Shown here: positions 17,135 to 25,469 of the stretch, piece after piece
Layout: every line of letters starts with the position of its first letter
Position numbering within the stretch: position 1 is the first letter of the stretch
From: JAHFUI01 sp039931615
GTDB taxonomy: Bacteria; Acidobacteriota; Vicinamibacteria; Vicinamibacterales; CAVVIG01
DNA: 64,000 nt
Direction of reading: 5' to 3'
Assembly (NCBI GenBank): GCA_039931615.1
Contig: JBDTRR010000022.1
Coordinates: 1 to 64,000 of the forward strand
Notes under the pieces: model-generated
What the model was told of the DNA's origin: nothing
Databases searched by the model: none
The model's input: the letters and a program-made list of their open reading frames with translations, nothing else
Translations under genes and position numbers: made by a program

Positions 17135-18019
17135 ATGCGACATGTCACACGGCTCGCCGGTGCGGCCGCCCTGCTGCTGATGATCCTCGCGCTGGCGCGG
17201 CCGGCCGCCGCGCAGGTGGATTTCTCCGGCGAATGGGCGCCCCGGTTTCATGAGGACCAGCCGGAGCGGGTCCCCGGCCCCGAGTTGGGCGACTACCTCG
17301 GTCTGCCGATCACTGATACGGCGCGGCTGCGCGCCGACAACTGGGACGCCGCCGTGCAGACGCTGCCCGAGTGGCAATGCCGGCCGCACTCGGCCGACTA
17401 TATCTGGCGCGGACCGTCGCAGCTCACCATCCGCAAGGAACAGAATCCGCTGACCCGCGAGATCACGGCCTTCCACGCCGAGTGGCTGCGCTCGATCGAC
17501 AACCCGATCTACCTCGATGGCCGGCCGCACCCCTCGGAGGACGCGCTGCATACCTGGGGCGGCTTCGCCACCGGCAAGTGGGAAGGGTCGATGTTGACCG
17601 TCACCGTGACCCATCTGAAGGAAGGCTACGTCCGGCGCAATGGGCTGCCGCGCAGCGACCAGGCGACGGTGACCGAGCACTGGATGCGCCACGGCGATTT
17701 CCTGACCGTGACCGTCATCGTCAACGACCCGGTCTATCTCACCGAGCCGTTCATCCGGACCACCGATTACGAGTTGAACGTCGGGCAGCGCGTGCCGCCC
17801 TATCCGTGCGAGATGGTCACCGAAATCGAGCGTCCGGCCGGCGTGGTCCCGCATCGTTTGCCCGGGACGAACAAGGACGTCTACGAGTTCTCCGAGCGTT
17901 TCGGCATCCCGTTCGAGGCGACGCGGGGCGGTGCCGAAACGTCGTATCCGGACTACCGGAAGAAGCTGCGGACACTGCCCCTGCCGACCAGGACGCGTCC
18001 GCGGATCGAGGAGCAGTAA
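17135..18019 (+). CDS. secreted protein of unknown function
   Basis: The 294-residue product has a clear signal peptide (MRHVTRLAGAAALLLMILALARPAAAQ) and a mature part starting VDFSGEWAPRF. It shares its general design with the other secreted unknowns here: an N-terminal 'GxW' strand, the phrase GGFATGKWEGSMLTVTVTHLKEGYVRRNG, and an aromatic-rich beta structure suggesting a lipocalin-like or beta-barrel fold (inference). An extended -10, TGTGATAAAT, lies at 17117-17126, so ATG 17135 (or ATG 17129) would be near-leaderless. Its stop codon overlaps the start of the following metallo-hydrolase gene (TAATG), which suggests translational coupling and a shared role. Confidence 0.75.
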   Translation: MRHVTRLAGAAALLLMILALARPAAAQVDFSGEWAPRFHEDQPERVPGPELGDYLGLPITDTARLRADNWDAAVQTLPEWQCRPHSADYIWRGPSQLTIRKEQNPLTREITAFHAEWLRSIDNPIYLDGRPHPSEDALHTWGGFATGKWEGSMLTVTVTHLKEGYVRRNGLPRSDQATVTEHWMRHGDFLTVTVIVNDPVYLTEPFIRTTDYELNVGQRVPPYPCEMVTEIERPAGVVPHRLPGTNKDVYEFSERFGIPFEATRGGAETSYPDYRKKLRTLPLPTRTRPRIEEQ

Positions 18020-19125
18020 TGCGGACCGATCCCCGTGGTCGAATCACGATCCGCACGGCCGGGCGTCGCACCACGGCCGGCCCGAAGGCTGCCACCATCT
18101 TCTGGCTGTGCGTGCTTGGTCTGCTGGGTGTGCTCGGCGCGCGGCGCGGTCTCGTGGCGGTGGTGGTGTCGGGCCAGACCGGCGGCGGCGATCTCCGCGT
18201 CACCACGGTGCGCGAGCAGGTGCAGATGCTCACCGGCGCCGGCGGCAACATCACTGTGCTGACCTTTCCAGAGGGCGTCACCCTCGTCGACACCGGCCGG
18301 ATCGAGATGAGCGACAAGGTCCTGGCGGCGGTCCGGACGCTGACGAAACAGCCGATCCGCTACATCATCAATACCTCCGCCGATCCCGATCACACCGGCG
18401 GCAACGAGAAGGTCGGCGCGACGGGCGGCCAGATTACCGGCGGCAACGTCGCCGGCCAGGTGTCGGACGCCGCCGAAGGGGCCGAGATCATCGCCCATGA
18501 AAACGTCCTCGAGCGGATGACGGCGCCGGCCGTCCAGCCGCCGCTGCCGATCCGGATGACGCCCGGGACGACCTATCACTCCCCGCACCTGAAGCTGAGC
18601 ACCTTCTATCATGGCGACGGGATCGAGCTGTTCCCGGCACCGGCCGCGCACACCGACGGCGACAGCCTGGTCTACTTCCGGCGCAACGACGTCCTGCTGA
18701 CCGGCGATGTCTTCGTCCCCGACAGCTATCCGGTGATCGACCTGGCGCGCGGCGGCGGGATCAACGGCGAGATCGACGCGCTGAACCATGTCATCGACCT
18801 GGCCTTTCCCGAGTTCCGCCTCGAAGGCGGCACCCTGATCGTGCCCGGCCACGGCCGCCTGTGCGACTCGGCCGACGTGGCCTACTACCGCGACATGGTG
18901 ACGATCATCCGCGACCGCGTCCAGGATCTGCTCAAGAAGGGGATGACGCTCGAACAGGTGAAGACGGCGCAGGTGACGCGCGAGTACGACGGCCTCTACG
19001 GCAAGAATCCGAACTGGACGCCGGACATGTTCGTGGAGTCGATCTACAAGAGCCTGAGCGCGGGAGTGAAGCCGACCGCGGCGAAACCCGCCGCGCCGCA
19101 GCGCGCCGCTCCAACCAGGAAATAG
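18019..19125 (+). CDS. metallo-beta-lactamase-fold protein with altered metal motif
   Basis: The 368-residue protein has an N-terminal membrane or signal segment (FWLCVLGLLGVLGA) and a metallo-beta-lactamase fold. Recognisable elements are VTLVDTG, the motif region NTSADPDHTGGN, AAHTDGDSLVYF, LLTGDVF and IVPGHGRLC. The expected HxHxDH reads SxDxDH: both leading histidines are replaced while the Asp-His pair is kept, so metal site 1 must be altered or lost. ATG 18019 overlaps the previous stop by one base. The C-terminal region (KNPNWTPDMFVESIYKSL) is followed by an Ala/Pro tail. The frame is also open far upstream, but that part overlaps the preceding gene and is not coding. Confidence 0.78.
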   Translation: MRTDPRGRITIRTAGRRTTAGPKAATIFWLCVLGLLGVLGARRGLVAVVVSGQTGGGDLRVTTVREQVQMLTGAGGNITVLTFPEGVTLVDTGRIEMSDKVLAAVRTLTKQPIRYIINTSADPDHTGGNEKVGATGGQITGGNVAGQVSDAAEGAEIIAHENVLERMTAPAVQPPLPIRMTPGTTYHSPHLKLSTFYHGDGIELFPAPAAHTDGDSLVYFRRNDVLLTGDVFVPDSYPVIDLARGGGINGEIDALNHVIDLAFPEFRLEGGTLIVPGHGRLCDSADVAYYRDMVTIIRDRVQDLLKKGMTLEQVKTAQVTREYDGLYGKNPNWTPDMFVESIYKSLSAGVKPTAAKPAAPQRAAPTRK

Positions 19126-19145
19126 GTTCACGGGTCATCGAGACA

Positions 19146-19982
19146 ATGGCGACAGAGTCACAGACGACGTGGGTTGTCCGGTTCGTGTTCTGGTGTCGTG
19201 GCAGCCGCGACGCGCGCGCCATCATCGCGGCGCTGCTGCTGATGGCGGCCGTCCCGGCGGCGGCGCTGGCCCAACGCGGTCGCGGCCAGGGCGGCGCCGC
19301 CACCCCGCGGGCGGCCGCTGCGATCGACCTCGCCGGCTACTGGGTCAGCGTGGTCACCGAAGACTGGCGCTACCGGATGGTGACGCCAAGGAAAGGTGAT
19401 CATCCGAGCATCCCGCTCAACGCCGAAGGGGTGCGGGTCGCCGGCCTGTGGGATCCGGCCCGGGATGAGGCGGCCGGCGATCAATGCAAGGCCTACGGCG
19501 CCGCCGGTGTCATGCGCGCGCCGGGCCGTCTGCACATCACCTGGCAGGACGACACGACGCTGAAGATCGACACCGAAGCCGGGACGCAGACCCGCCTGCT
19601 GCGCTTCGGCGCGGCCCAGCCCGCCGCCGGGGCATCGCGTCAGCCAGGGTGGCAGGGCGACTCCGTGGCGCAATGGGAATTCGCCGCCGGCCGGCGCGGC
19701 GGATCGGGCGGCCCGGCGCAACAGAACGGCAGCCTCAAGGTGGTGACCACCAGGATGCGTCCGGGATACCTGCAGAAGAACGGCGTGCCCTACGGGGAGA
19801 ACGCCGTCCTGACCGAGTACTTCGCCCGCACCTTCGAGCCGAACGGCGATTCGTGGCTCATCCTCACAGCCGTGGTCGAGGATTCCCAGTACCTGACCGG
19901 CCGCTTCGTCAGGAGCACGCACTACAAGCGGCTGCCGGACACGAATACGACCTGGGAACCCGAGGCGTGCTCAGCGAAATGA
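19146..19982 (+). CDS. secreted protein of unknown function
   Basis: This 278-residue product starts MATESQTTWVVRFVFW, has a long N-region and a hydrophobic segment (AIIAALLLMAAVPAAALAQ), then a Gly/Ala/Arg-rich linker and the domain IDLAGYWVSVVTEDWRYRMVTP. It belongs to the same broad type as the proteins at 17135 and 11792: LHITWQDDTTLKIDTEAGTQTR, then MRPGYLQKNGVPYGENAVLTEYF. It lies 20 bp downstream of the metallo-hydrolase gene and is probably co-transcribed. The family has no function known to me. Confidence 0.75.
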   Translation: MATESQTTWVVRFVFWCRGSRDARAIIAALLLMAAVPAAALAQRGRGQGGAATPRAAAAIDLAGYWVSVVTEDWRYRMVTPRKGDHPSIPLNAEGVRVAGLWDPARDEAAGDQCKAYGAAGVMRAPGRLHITWQDDTTLKIDTEAGTQTRLLRFGAAQPAAGASRQPGWQGDSVAQWEFAAGRRGGSGGPAQQNGSLKVVTTRMRPGYLQKNGVPYGENAVLTEYFARTFEPNGDSWLILTAVVEDSQYLTGRFVRSTHYKRLPDTNTTWEPEACSAK

Positions 19983-20085
19983 CAAAGCGACCCGGGTGAC
20001 GCCGGCTGACGCCGGCCGGACACTATACTTGGACCGCGTTCGCCTGCCTTCCGTTCATGGTGGCGAGTTCAGAAGGAGCCAGCCG

Positions 20086-21624
20086 ATGAAACGTGTGCTG
20101 TCCGTTTTCGCCTGTGTGTCGGTGGCGACCCTGGTGTTCAGCGCGGTCGTGGTCGTGCCGGTGACGGTCACCGCCGCCACCAGCTGCGAGAGCCTCACGG
20201 GGTTGACGCTGCCGAACACGACCGTCACCCTGGCGCAGACCACTCCCGCGGGCGGCTTCACGCAGCCCGGCGCGCGCGGCGGCGGCCGCGGCGGCGACGC
20301 CGCGAGCAGTCTGCCGGCCTTCTGCCGGGTCGCGGCGACGGTGAAGCCGTCCAGCGATTCCGACATCAAGATGGAAGTCTGGCTGCCGGCGGCCGGCTGG
20401 AACGGCAAGCTCCTGGCGGTCGGCAACGGCGCCTTCAGTGGCGCGATCGGCTACGCGGCGATGATGCCCGCGCTGCGGGCCGGGTACGCGACGACGTCCA
20501 CCGACACCGGCCACGTCGGCGGCAGCGCCGAGTTCGCGCTCGGCCATCCCGAGAAGGTGGTCGACTTCGGCTACCGCGCCGTCCACGAGATGACGGTCAA
20601 GGCGAAGGCGATCGTCTCCGCTTACTACGAGAACCCGCTGAAATACGCCTATTGGAACGGCTGTTCCGCGGGCGGCCGGCAGGCGCTGAAGGAAGCCCAG
20701 AAATACCCGGCGGATTACGACGGCATCATCGCCGGATCGCCGGGACTCGACTGGACCGGCCGCGCCACTGCGGCGCTGCGGATCGCCCTGGTCACCAACG
20801 ATGAAGCGGCGCGTATCCCCGCAGCGAAGGCCCAGCTGATCCATGCCGCCGTGCTCGAGGCGTGCGATGCGATCGACGGCATCAAGGACGGCGTCCTCGA
20901 CGATCCGAAGCGTTGCAAGTTCGATCCCGGCACGCTGGAGTGCAAGAACGGCGACGCCGCAACCTGCCTGACCAGGGCGCAGACGCAGACGGCGCGGTTG
21001 ATCTACATGTCGCCGGTGAACCCCAAGACGAAGCGTGAGATCACCGGCCTCGAGCCGGGCAGCGAACTGGGTTGGACCGATCAGGGCTGGTCGCCGTCGG
21101 CCCGTGCGACCGGTCTCGATCAGTTCCGGTTCCTCGTCTACAAAGACCCGGCCTGGGCGATCGACAAGTTCAACTTCGAGGCCGATATCGTCCGCGCCGA
21201 GGAGGCCGACGCCGACACCCTCAATGCGCTCGACCCCAATCTGAAGCCGTTCTTCGATCGCGGCGGCAAGCTGATCCAGTACCACGGCTGGAACGATCCG
21301 CAGATCTCGCCCGGCAACAGCGTCCAGTATTACCAGCGGGTCGCCGAGGCGAGCGGCGGCGCGGCCAGGGTCCAGGCGTCGCACCGCCTGTTCATGGCGC
21401 CGGGCATGGGCCACTGCGGCGGCGGCGAAGGGCCGAGCAGCTTCGACATGGTCGCCGCGCTCGAGCACTGGGTGGAGCAGAAGCAGGCGCCGAATCAGAT
21501 CATCGCCTCGCGCTCGCGCGACGGGAAGGTCGATCGCACCCGGCCGCTCTGCCCATATCCCCAGGTCGCCGCCTACAAGGGAACGGGCAGCACCGACGAG
21601 GCCGCCAACTTCGTGTGTAGATAG
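20086..21624 (+). CDS. tannase/feruloyl esterase family protein
   Basis: This is a 512-residue secreted serine esterase of the tannase/feruloyl esterase family, which hydrolyses gallate or ferulate esters in plant polymers. The signal peptide is MKRVLSVFACVSVATLVFSAVVVVPVTVTAA. The nucleophile motif is GCSAGGRQ (about residue 190); HGWNDPQISP and GMGHCGGGEGPSSFD supply the acid and histidine regions. The pair of Cys around CESLTGLTLPNT and the final NFVCR are typical. AGAAGGAGCC precedes ATG 20086, and a TATACT box lies near 20025. A paralogue is encoded at 27757. The exact ester is unknown. Confidence 0.9.
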   Translation: MKRVLSVFACVSVATLVFSAVVVVPVTVTAATSCESLTGLTLPNTTVTLAQTTPAGGFTQPGARGGGRGGDAASSLPAFCRVAATVKPSSDSDIKMEVWLPAAGWNGKLLAVGNGAFSGAIGYAAMMPALRAGYATTSTDTGHVGGSAEFALGHPEKVVDFGYRAVHEMTVKAKAIVSAYYENPLKYAYWNGCSAGGRQALKEAQKYPADYDGIIAGSPGLDWTGRATAALRIALVTNDEAARIPAAKAQLIHAAVLEACDAIDGIKDGVLDDPKRCKFDPGTLECKNGDAATCLTRAQTQTARLIYMSPVNPKTKREITGLEPGSELGWTDQGWSPSARATGLDQFRFLVYKDPAWAIDKFNFEADIVRAEEADADTLNALDPNLKPFFDRGGKLIQYHGWNDPQISPGNSVQYYQRVAEASGGAARVQASHRLFMAPGMGHCGGGEGPSSFDMVAALEHWVEQKQAPNQIIASRSRDGKVDRTRPLCPYPQVAAYKGTGSTDEAANFVCR

Positions 21625-21625
21625 G

Positions 21626-21643
21626 GACGAGGACGCGGAGGAC
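21626..21643. repeat. family C fragment
   Basis: GGACGAGGACGCGGAGGA lies in the 36-bp gap between the esterase and the PQQ dehydrogenase, matching the repeat inside the hydrolase at 16.6 kb. Confidence 0.45.
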
Positions 21644-21660
21644 ACTGTACAAACACCCCG

Positions 21661-23388
21661 ATGATGACCAAGAACATTCTCACTGCCGCCGCGCTGGTTC
21701 TCCTCGCTATCGGCGCGCCGGTGGCGCAGGTCGCCAGGTTCACGCCGATCACCACCGAGATGCTGGTCAACCCCAGCCCGGACGACTGGCTGATGTATAG
21801 CCGGACCTACGACGCGCAGCGGTTCAGCCCGCTCAAGCAGATCACGCGTCAGAACGTCGGCCAGCTCAAGATGGCGTGGACGCATGAGCTCGGCGCCACG
21901 GGTAGCGTCGAGAGCATCCCGCTGGTGTATCGCGGTGTGATGTATGTCGTGGTGCCGGGCGCGGGGGTGCGGGCTCTCGACGCCACCACGGGCGCGGTCA
22001 TCTGGGAGTACAAGCGCGCCGGCAACGGCCGGCCGAAAACCATTGCCATGTACGCCGACCTGGTGTTCTACACGGCGCCGGACAGCACGCTGGTGGCGCT
22101 GGACGCACGGACCGGCGAAGTCCGCTGGGAAACCAAGACCGCCGGCGGCGCGACCTCGGGGCCGATCGTCGTCGAGGGCAAGGTGCTGACGGGGCGCACC
22201 TGCTCGCCGCGGCGCGAGAACTGCTACGTCGCGGCGCATGATGCCAGGACCGGAGCCGAGGTCTGGAAGTTCTTCACCGCGGCCGGCGACGACGATCCGG
22301 GCGGCAAGACCTGGGGCGGCGCGCCCGAAGCCACGCGCGTCGCCTCCACCTGGGGCCTCCCGGGCGGATACGATCCGGTCCGTCGCCTCGTCTACTGGGG
22401 GATCGCCAATCCGACCCCGAACACGCGCATGGTCCGCCACGGCGGCAACGTCGATGCGATTCCGACGTCGGCGCCGGCCGATCTCTACAGCAATTCGACC
22501 GTGGCGTTGAACCCGGACACCGGCAAGCTCGCGTGGTACTACCAGCATCTGCCCGGCGACGATTGGGACGAGGACTATACGCACGAGCGGACCCTGTTCA
22601 GGACGGCGGTCAGCCCGGATCCGAAGTTCGTGAAGTGGATCAACCCGGATGTGCGCCGCGGCCAGCAGCGCGACGTGATGGTGATGGTCGGCGAGGGCGG
22701 CGGCATGTGGGCGCTCGACCGCGGCAACGGACAGTTCCTGTGGGCCTCGCCGTTCCCGTATGACGTCAGGAACTTCATTATTTCGAGCATCGACGTCAAG
22801 ACCGGCATTCCGCACCTGAACACCGATCTGCTCTTCAGGGAGCCGGGGCAGAACCACGTCCTGTGCTACTGGAACACGCGCAGCTACTGGCCGCTGGCCT
22901 ATCACCCGGGACAGAACGCGCTCTACGTGCCCTACGTCGACAACTGTCTCGACATGACGTCGGCCACGCCGGCCCGGGACGGCCAACCCGCGATCGCGGA
23001 GCGTCGTATCGGAACTCGCCGCTCCGGTGTCGACCTCGACAATTTCGCCGGCGTGGTCAAGGTGAACATGTCCACCGGCGAGCCCAAGGTGATCTACAAG
23101 GGCCGCGCCCCCGGCAACGGTGCGATGCTGGCGACCGCCGGCGACATCGTGTTCTGGGGCGATCTGGCTGGGACGCTCCGCGCCTTCGACGCGGACAGCG
23201 GGAAAACCGTCTGGCAGACGATGCTGCCGGGCACGGTCCAGAACAGCACCATCACCTATGCCGTGAACGGCAAGCAGTACGTCGCCGTGTTCACCGGTGA
23301 GGGAGCGTTGACCGGTGGGCTGATCGATCAGGCACAAATCGAACCGACCCGGCGGCACAACGCGGTGCACGTGTTTGCATTGCCGTAA
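21661..23388 (+). CDS. PQQ-dependent dehydrogenase
   Basis: This 575-residue secreted quinoprotein has an eight-bladed propeller with repeated VRALDATTGAVIWEYK- and LVALDARTGEVRWETK-type blade motifs. The signal peptide is MMTKNILTAAALVLLAIGAPVAQ. The PQQ region includes YWGIANPTPN and PGDDWDEDYTHE, comparable with the Asn and Asp of methanol dehydrogenase. The usual adjacent Cys-Cys pair is missing; instead there are two spaced cysteines (TCSPRRENCY). Such enzymes oxidise alcohols, aldehydes or sugars in the periplasm and pass electrons to cytochrome c. It sits between a tannase-like gene and a second PQQ enzyme. Confidence 0.85.
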   Translation: MMTKNILTAAALVLLAIGAPVAQVARFTPITTEMLVNPSPDDWLMYSRTYDAQRFSPLKQITRQNVGQLKMAWTHELGATGSVESIPLVYRGVMYVVVPGAGVRALDATTGAVIWEYKRAGNGRPKTIAMYADLVFYTAPDSTLVALDARTGEVRWETKTAGGATSGPIVVEGKVLTGRTCSPRRENCYVAAHDARTGAEVWKFFTAAGDDDPGGKTWGGAPEATRVASTWGLPGGYDPVRRLVYWGIANPTPNTRMVRHGGNVDAIPTSAPADLYSNSTVALNPDTGKLAWYYQHLPGDDWDEDYTHERTLFRTAVSPDPKFVKWINPDVRRGQQRDVMVMVGEGGGMWALDRGNGQFLWASPFPYDVRNFIISSIDVKTGIPHLNTDLLFREPGQNHVLCYWNTRSYWPLAYHPGQNALYVPYVDNCLDMTSATPARDGQPAIAERRIGTRRSGVDLDNFAGVVKVNMSTGEPKVIYKGRAPGNGAMLATAGDIVFWGDLAGTLRAFDADSGKTVWQTMLPGTVQNSTITYAVNGKQYVAVFTGEGALTGGLIDQAQIEPTRRHNAVHVFALP

Positions 23389-23430
23389 GAATATGGACTT
23401 GAAGCCGGCCGTCGATAGGAGTTTGAGCTG

Positions 23431-25461
23431 ATGAAGCAGACCCTGCTCTCCTTGTGTGGCGCAGTTGTCGTCGGCGCGGCGCTGATTGCACAGGGCGGCA
23501 GCCGTCCGGCCGATGGCGACTGGCCGATGTACAGCCGCGACCCGGGGGGCACGCGGTTTTCGCCGCTGACCGAAATCAATGCCGGCAACGTGTCGACGCT
23601 CACCCAGGCGTGGACTGTCCGCGTGACCCCGCCGCCGCCGGCGGGGCGCGGGCGCGGCGGCCGCGGCCCCGCCGCGGCGCCCGTCGATCCGGCGGCGCCG
23701 CCGGCTGCTGGCGGACAGGCACGAGGCGCCGGGCCCGCTCCGGCCGGGCCGCCAGCCGCCGATCCCGGTGACGCTGCCGGAGCCAATCCCGAGGCGACAC
23801 CGATCGTCGTCGACGGGATCATGTATCTGCCGTCGCAGGGCAATCGCATCCTCGCGCTCGACGCCGAATCAGGCAAGGAACTGTGGCGTCACCAGCTGCC
23901 GAAGGAGACGCCGACGACGGCGCGCGGTGTCGCGTTCTGGCCCGGGGATCGGAACAATCCCGCCCGCATTCTCTTCACGGCCGGTCCGAAGCTGGTCGCC
24001 CTGAACGCCTCGACCGGCGATCTGTCGAGCGGGTTCGGCCAGGATGGCAAGGCGGAGATCGCGGTGCCGTGGAACGGCGTGCCGACTGTCTACAAGAACG
24101 CCGTCGTGCTGGGCGCGACGACCGGAGAGGTCGAGAACGGGCCGTCCGGCGACACGCGGGCCTTCGACGCGCGCACCGGAGCGAAGCTGTGGGAGTTCCA
24201 TACCGTGCCGCGCCCGGGAGAGAAGGGGCACGAGACCTGGCTGGACGAGGGCTGGAAGGGCCGATCCGGCGTCAACAACTGGGGCTGGTACCAGACGCTG
24301 GACGAGCAGCGCGGCGTGCTCTACATGGCGCTCGGCGGTCCGGCGGCCAACTACTGGGGCGGCGACCGCCCGGGCGCCAACCTGTTTGCCAACTCCGTCG
24401 TCGCCGTCGACGTCGAGACCGGGAAATACAAGTGGCATTTCCAGACCGTTCATCATGACCTGTGGGATTCGGACCAGCCGTCGCCGCCGGTGATGGTGGA
24501 TATCAGGCAGAACGGCCGAACCGTCCCGGCGCTGGCGCTGGTCGGGAAGACCGGCCTGATGTACATCCTCGATCGCACCAACGGCAAGCCGATCTTCGGG
24601 GTCGAGGAACGGCCGGTGCCGAAGGGCGAGGTGCCGGGCGAGTGGTATGCGCCGACACAGCCGTTCCCGGTCAAGCCGCCGCCGCTGGCCCGGATGGAGT
24701 TCAACAAAGAGCGCGACATGGTCAGGCCGGAAGACACGTCGGTGCAGCACGTCGCGGCCTGTCAGGAGGCGTGGGACAAGGCGGGCGGGTTCTACAACGC
24801 CGGCCCGTTCACCCCGTTCCTGTGGCACGAGGACGGTGCGCCGCCGAAGAGCACGATCCAGTTTCCGGGCGGCACGGGCGGTGTGAACTGGGGCGGCGCT
24901 GCCGCGGATCCACGGACCGGGTTCGTCTTCGTCAACTCGCACGACACGTCGCTGGTCGGGTGGATCGAGAAGAAGAAGCCCGGCGGCAACTACGGCCGCG
25001 GCACCGAAGGCGCCACGCAGCCCTACGACCGCGCCAGCGTCAACGGCCCGGGGCCATATGCCGGGTTCACGGCGCCGATGAAGGACGCGACCGGCCGGAC
25101 GATCGCCAACCTGCCATGCCAGCGACCGCCATGGGCGCGCCTGATCGCCGTCAACGCCAACACCGGGGAGATCGCCTGGCAGACCCCGCTCGGCCTCAAC
25201 GAGAACCTGCCGGAAGGAAAGCAGAACGTCGGCGGCAGCGGCAGCGCCGGGCCGTCGGTGACGGCGGGCGGCCTGGTGTTCGTCGGCGCAACCAACGACC
25301 GCCGCTTCCGCGCGTTTGACTCGAAGACCGGCAAAGAGCTGTGGAGCGTGAAGCTGGAGAGCACGGTCAACGCCAATCCAATCACGTATCGCGGCAGGAA
25401 CGGCAAACAGTACGTGGCGGCGCTGGCGACCGACACGGTGGTGGCGTTCGCCCTGCCGTAG
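23431..25461 (+). CDS. PQQ-dependent dehydrogenase, glucose-dehydrogenase-like
   Basis: The 676-residue propeller enzyme begins with MKQTLLSLCGAVVVGAALIAQGG and the typical DWPMYSRDPGGTRFSPLTEIN. The PQQ pocket region includes WKGRSGVNNWGWYQTLDE, ANYWGGDRPG and FQTVHHDLWDSDQPSPP, close to membrane glucose/quinate dehydrogenase types. A low-complexity insert rich in Gly, Arg, Pro and Ala (about residues 66-116) interrupts the first blade. GGAG lies before the start codon. It follows the previous PQQ gene by 42 bp and probably forms one operon with it. Substrate unknown; quinate or sugar-like polyols fit the neighbouring esterases (inference). Confidence 0.86.
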   Translation: MKQTLLSLCGAVVVGAALIAQGGSRPADGDWPMYSRDPGGTRFSPLTEINAGNVSTLTQAWTVRVTPPPPAGRGRGGRGPAAAPVDPAAPPAAGGQARGAGPAPAGPPAADPGDAAGANPEATPIVVDGIMYLPSQGNRILALDAESGKELWRHQLPKETPTTARGVAFWPGDRNNPARILFTAGPKLVALNASTGDLSSGFGQDGKAEIAVPWNGVPTVYKNAVVLGATTGEVENGPSGDTRAFDARTGAKLWEFHTVPRPGEKGHETWLDEGWKGRSGVNNWGWYQTLDEQRGVLYMALGGPAANYWGGDRPGANLFANSVVAVDVETGKYKWHFQTVHHDLWDSDQPSPPVMVDIRQNGRTVPALALVGKTGLMYILDRTNGKPIFGVEERPVPKGEVPGEWYAPTQPFPVKPPPLARMEFNKERDMVRPEDTSVQHVAACQEAWDKAGGFYNAGPFTPFLWHEDGAPPKSTIQFPGGTGGVNWGGAAADPRTGFVFVNSHDTSLVGWIEKKKPGGNYGRGTEGATQPYDRASVNGPGPYAGFTAPMKDATGRTIANLPCQRPPWARLIAVNANTGEIAWQTPLGLNENLPEGKQNVGGSGSAGPSVTAGGLVFVGATNDRRFRAFDSKTGKELWSVKLESTVNANPITYRGRNGKQYVAALATDTVVAFALP

Positions 25462-25469
25462 GCGTCAGA

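Noticed and set aside
17371..18018. Upstream extension of the metallo-hydrolase frame
   Set aside because: It overlaps the secreted protein gene in another frame, lacks domain features, and the TAATG overlap gives a natural start at 18019.
20023..23370. 1115-codon minus-strand open frame spanning an esterase and a PQQ dehydrogenase gene
   Set aside because: It runs antisense across two recognised genes and their gap; composition (many RRG, HDR runs) is that of a shadow frame.
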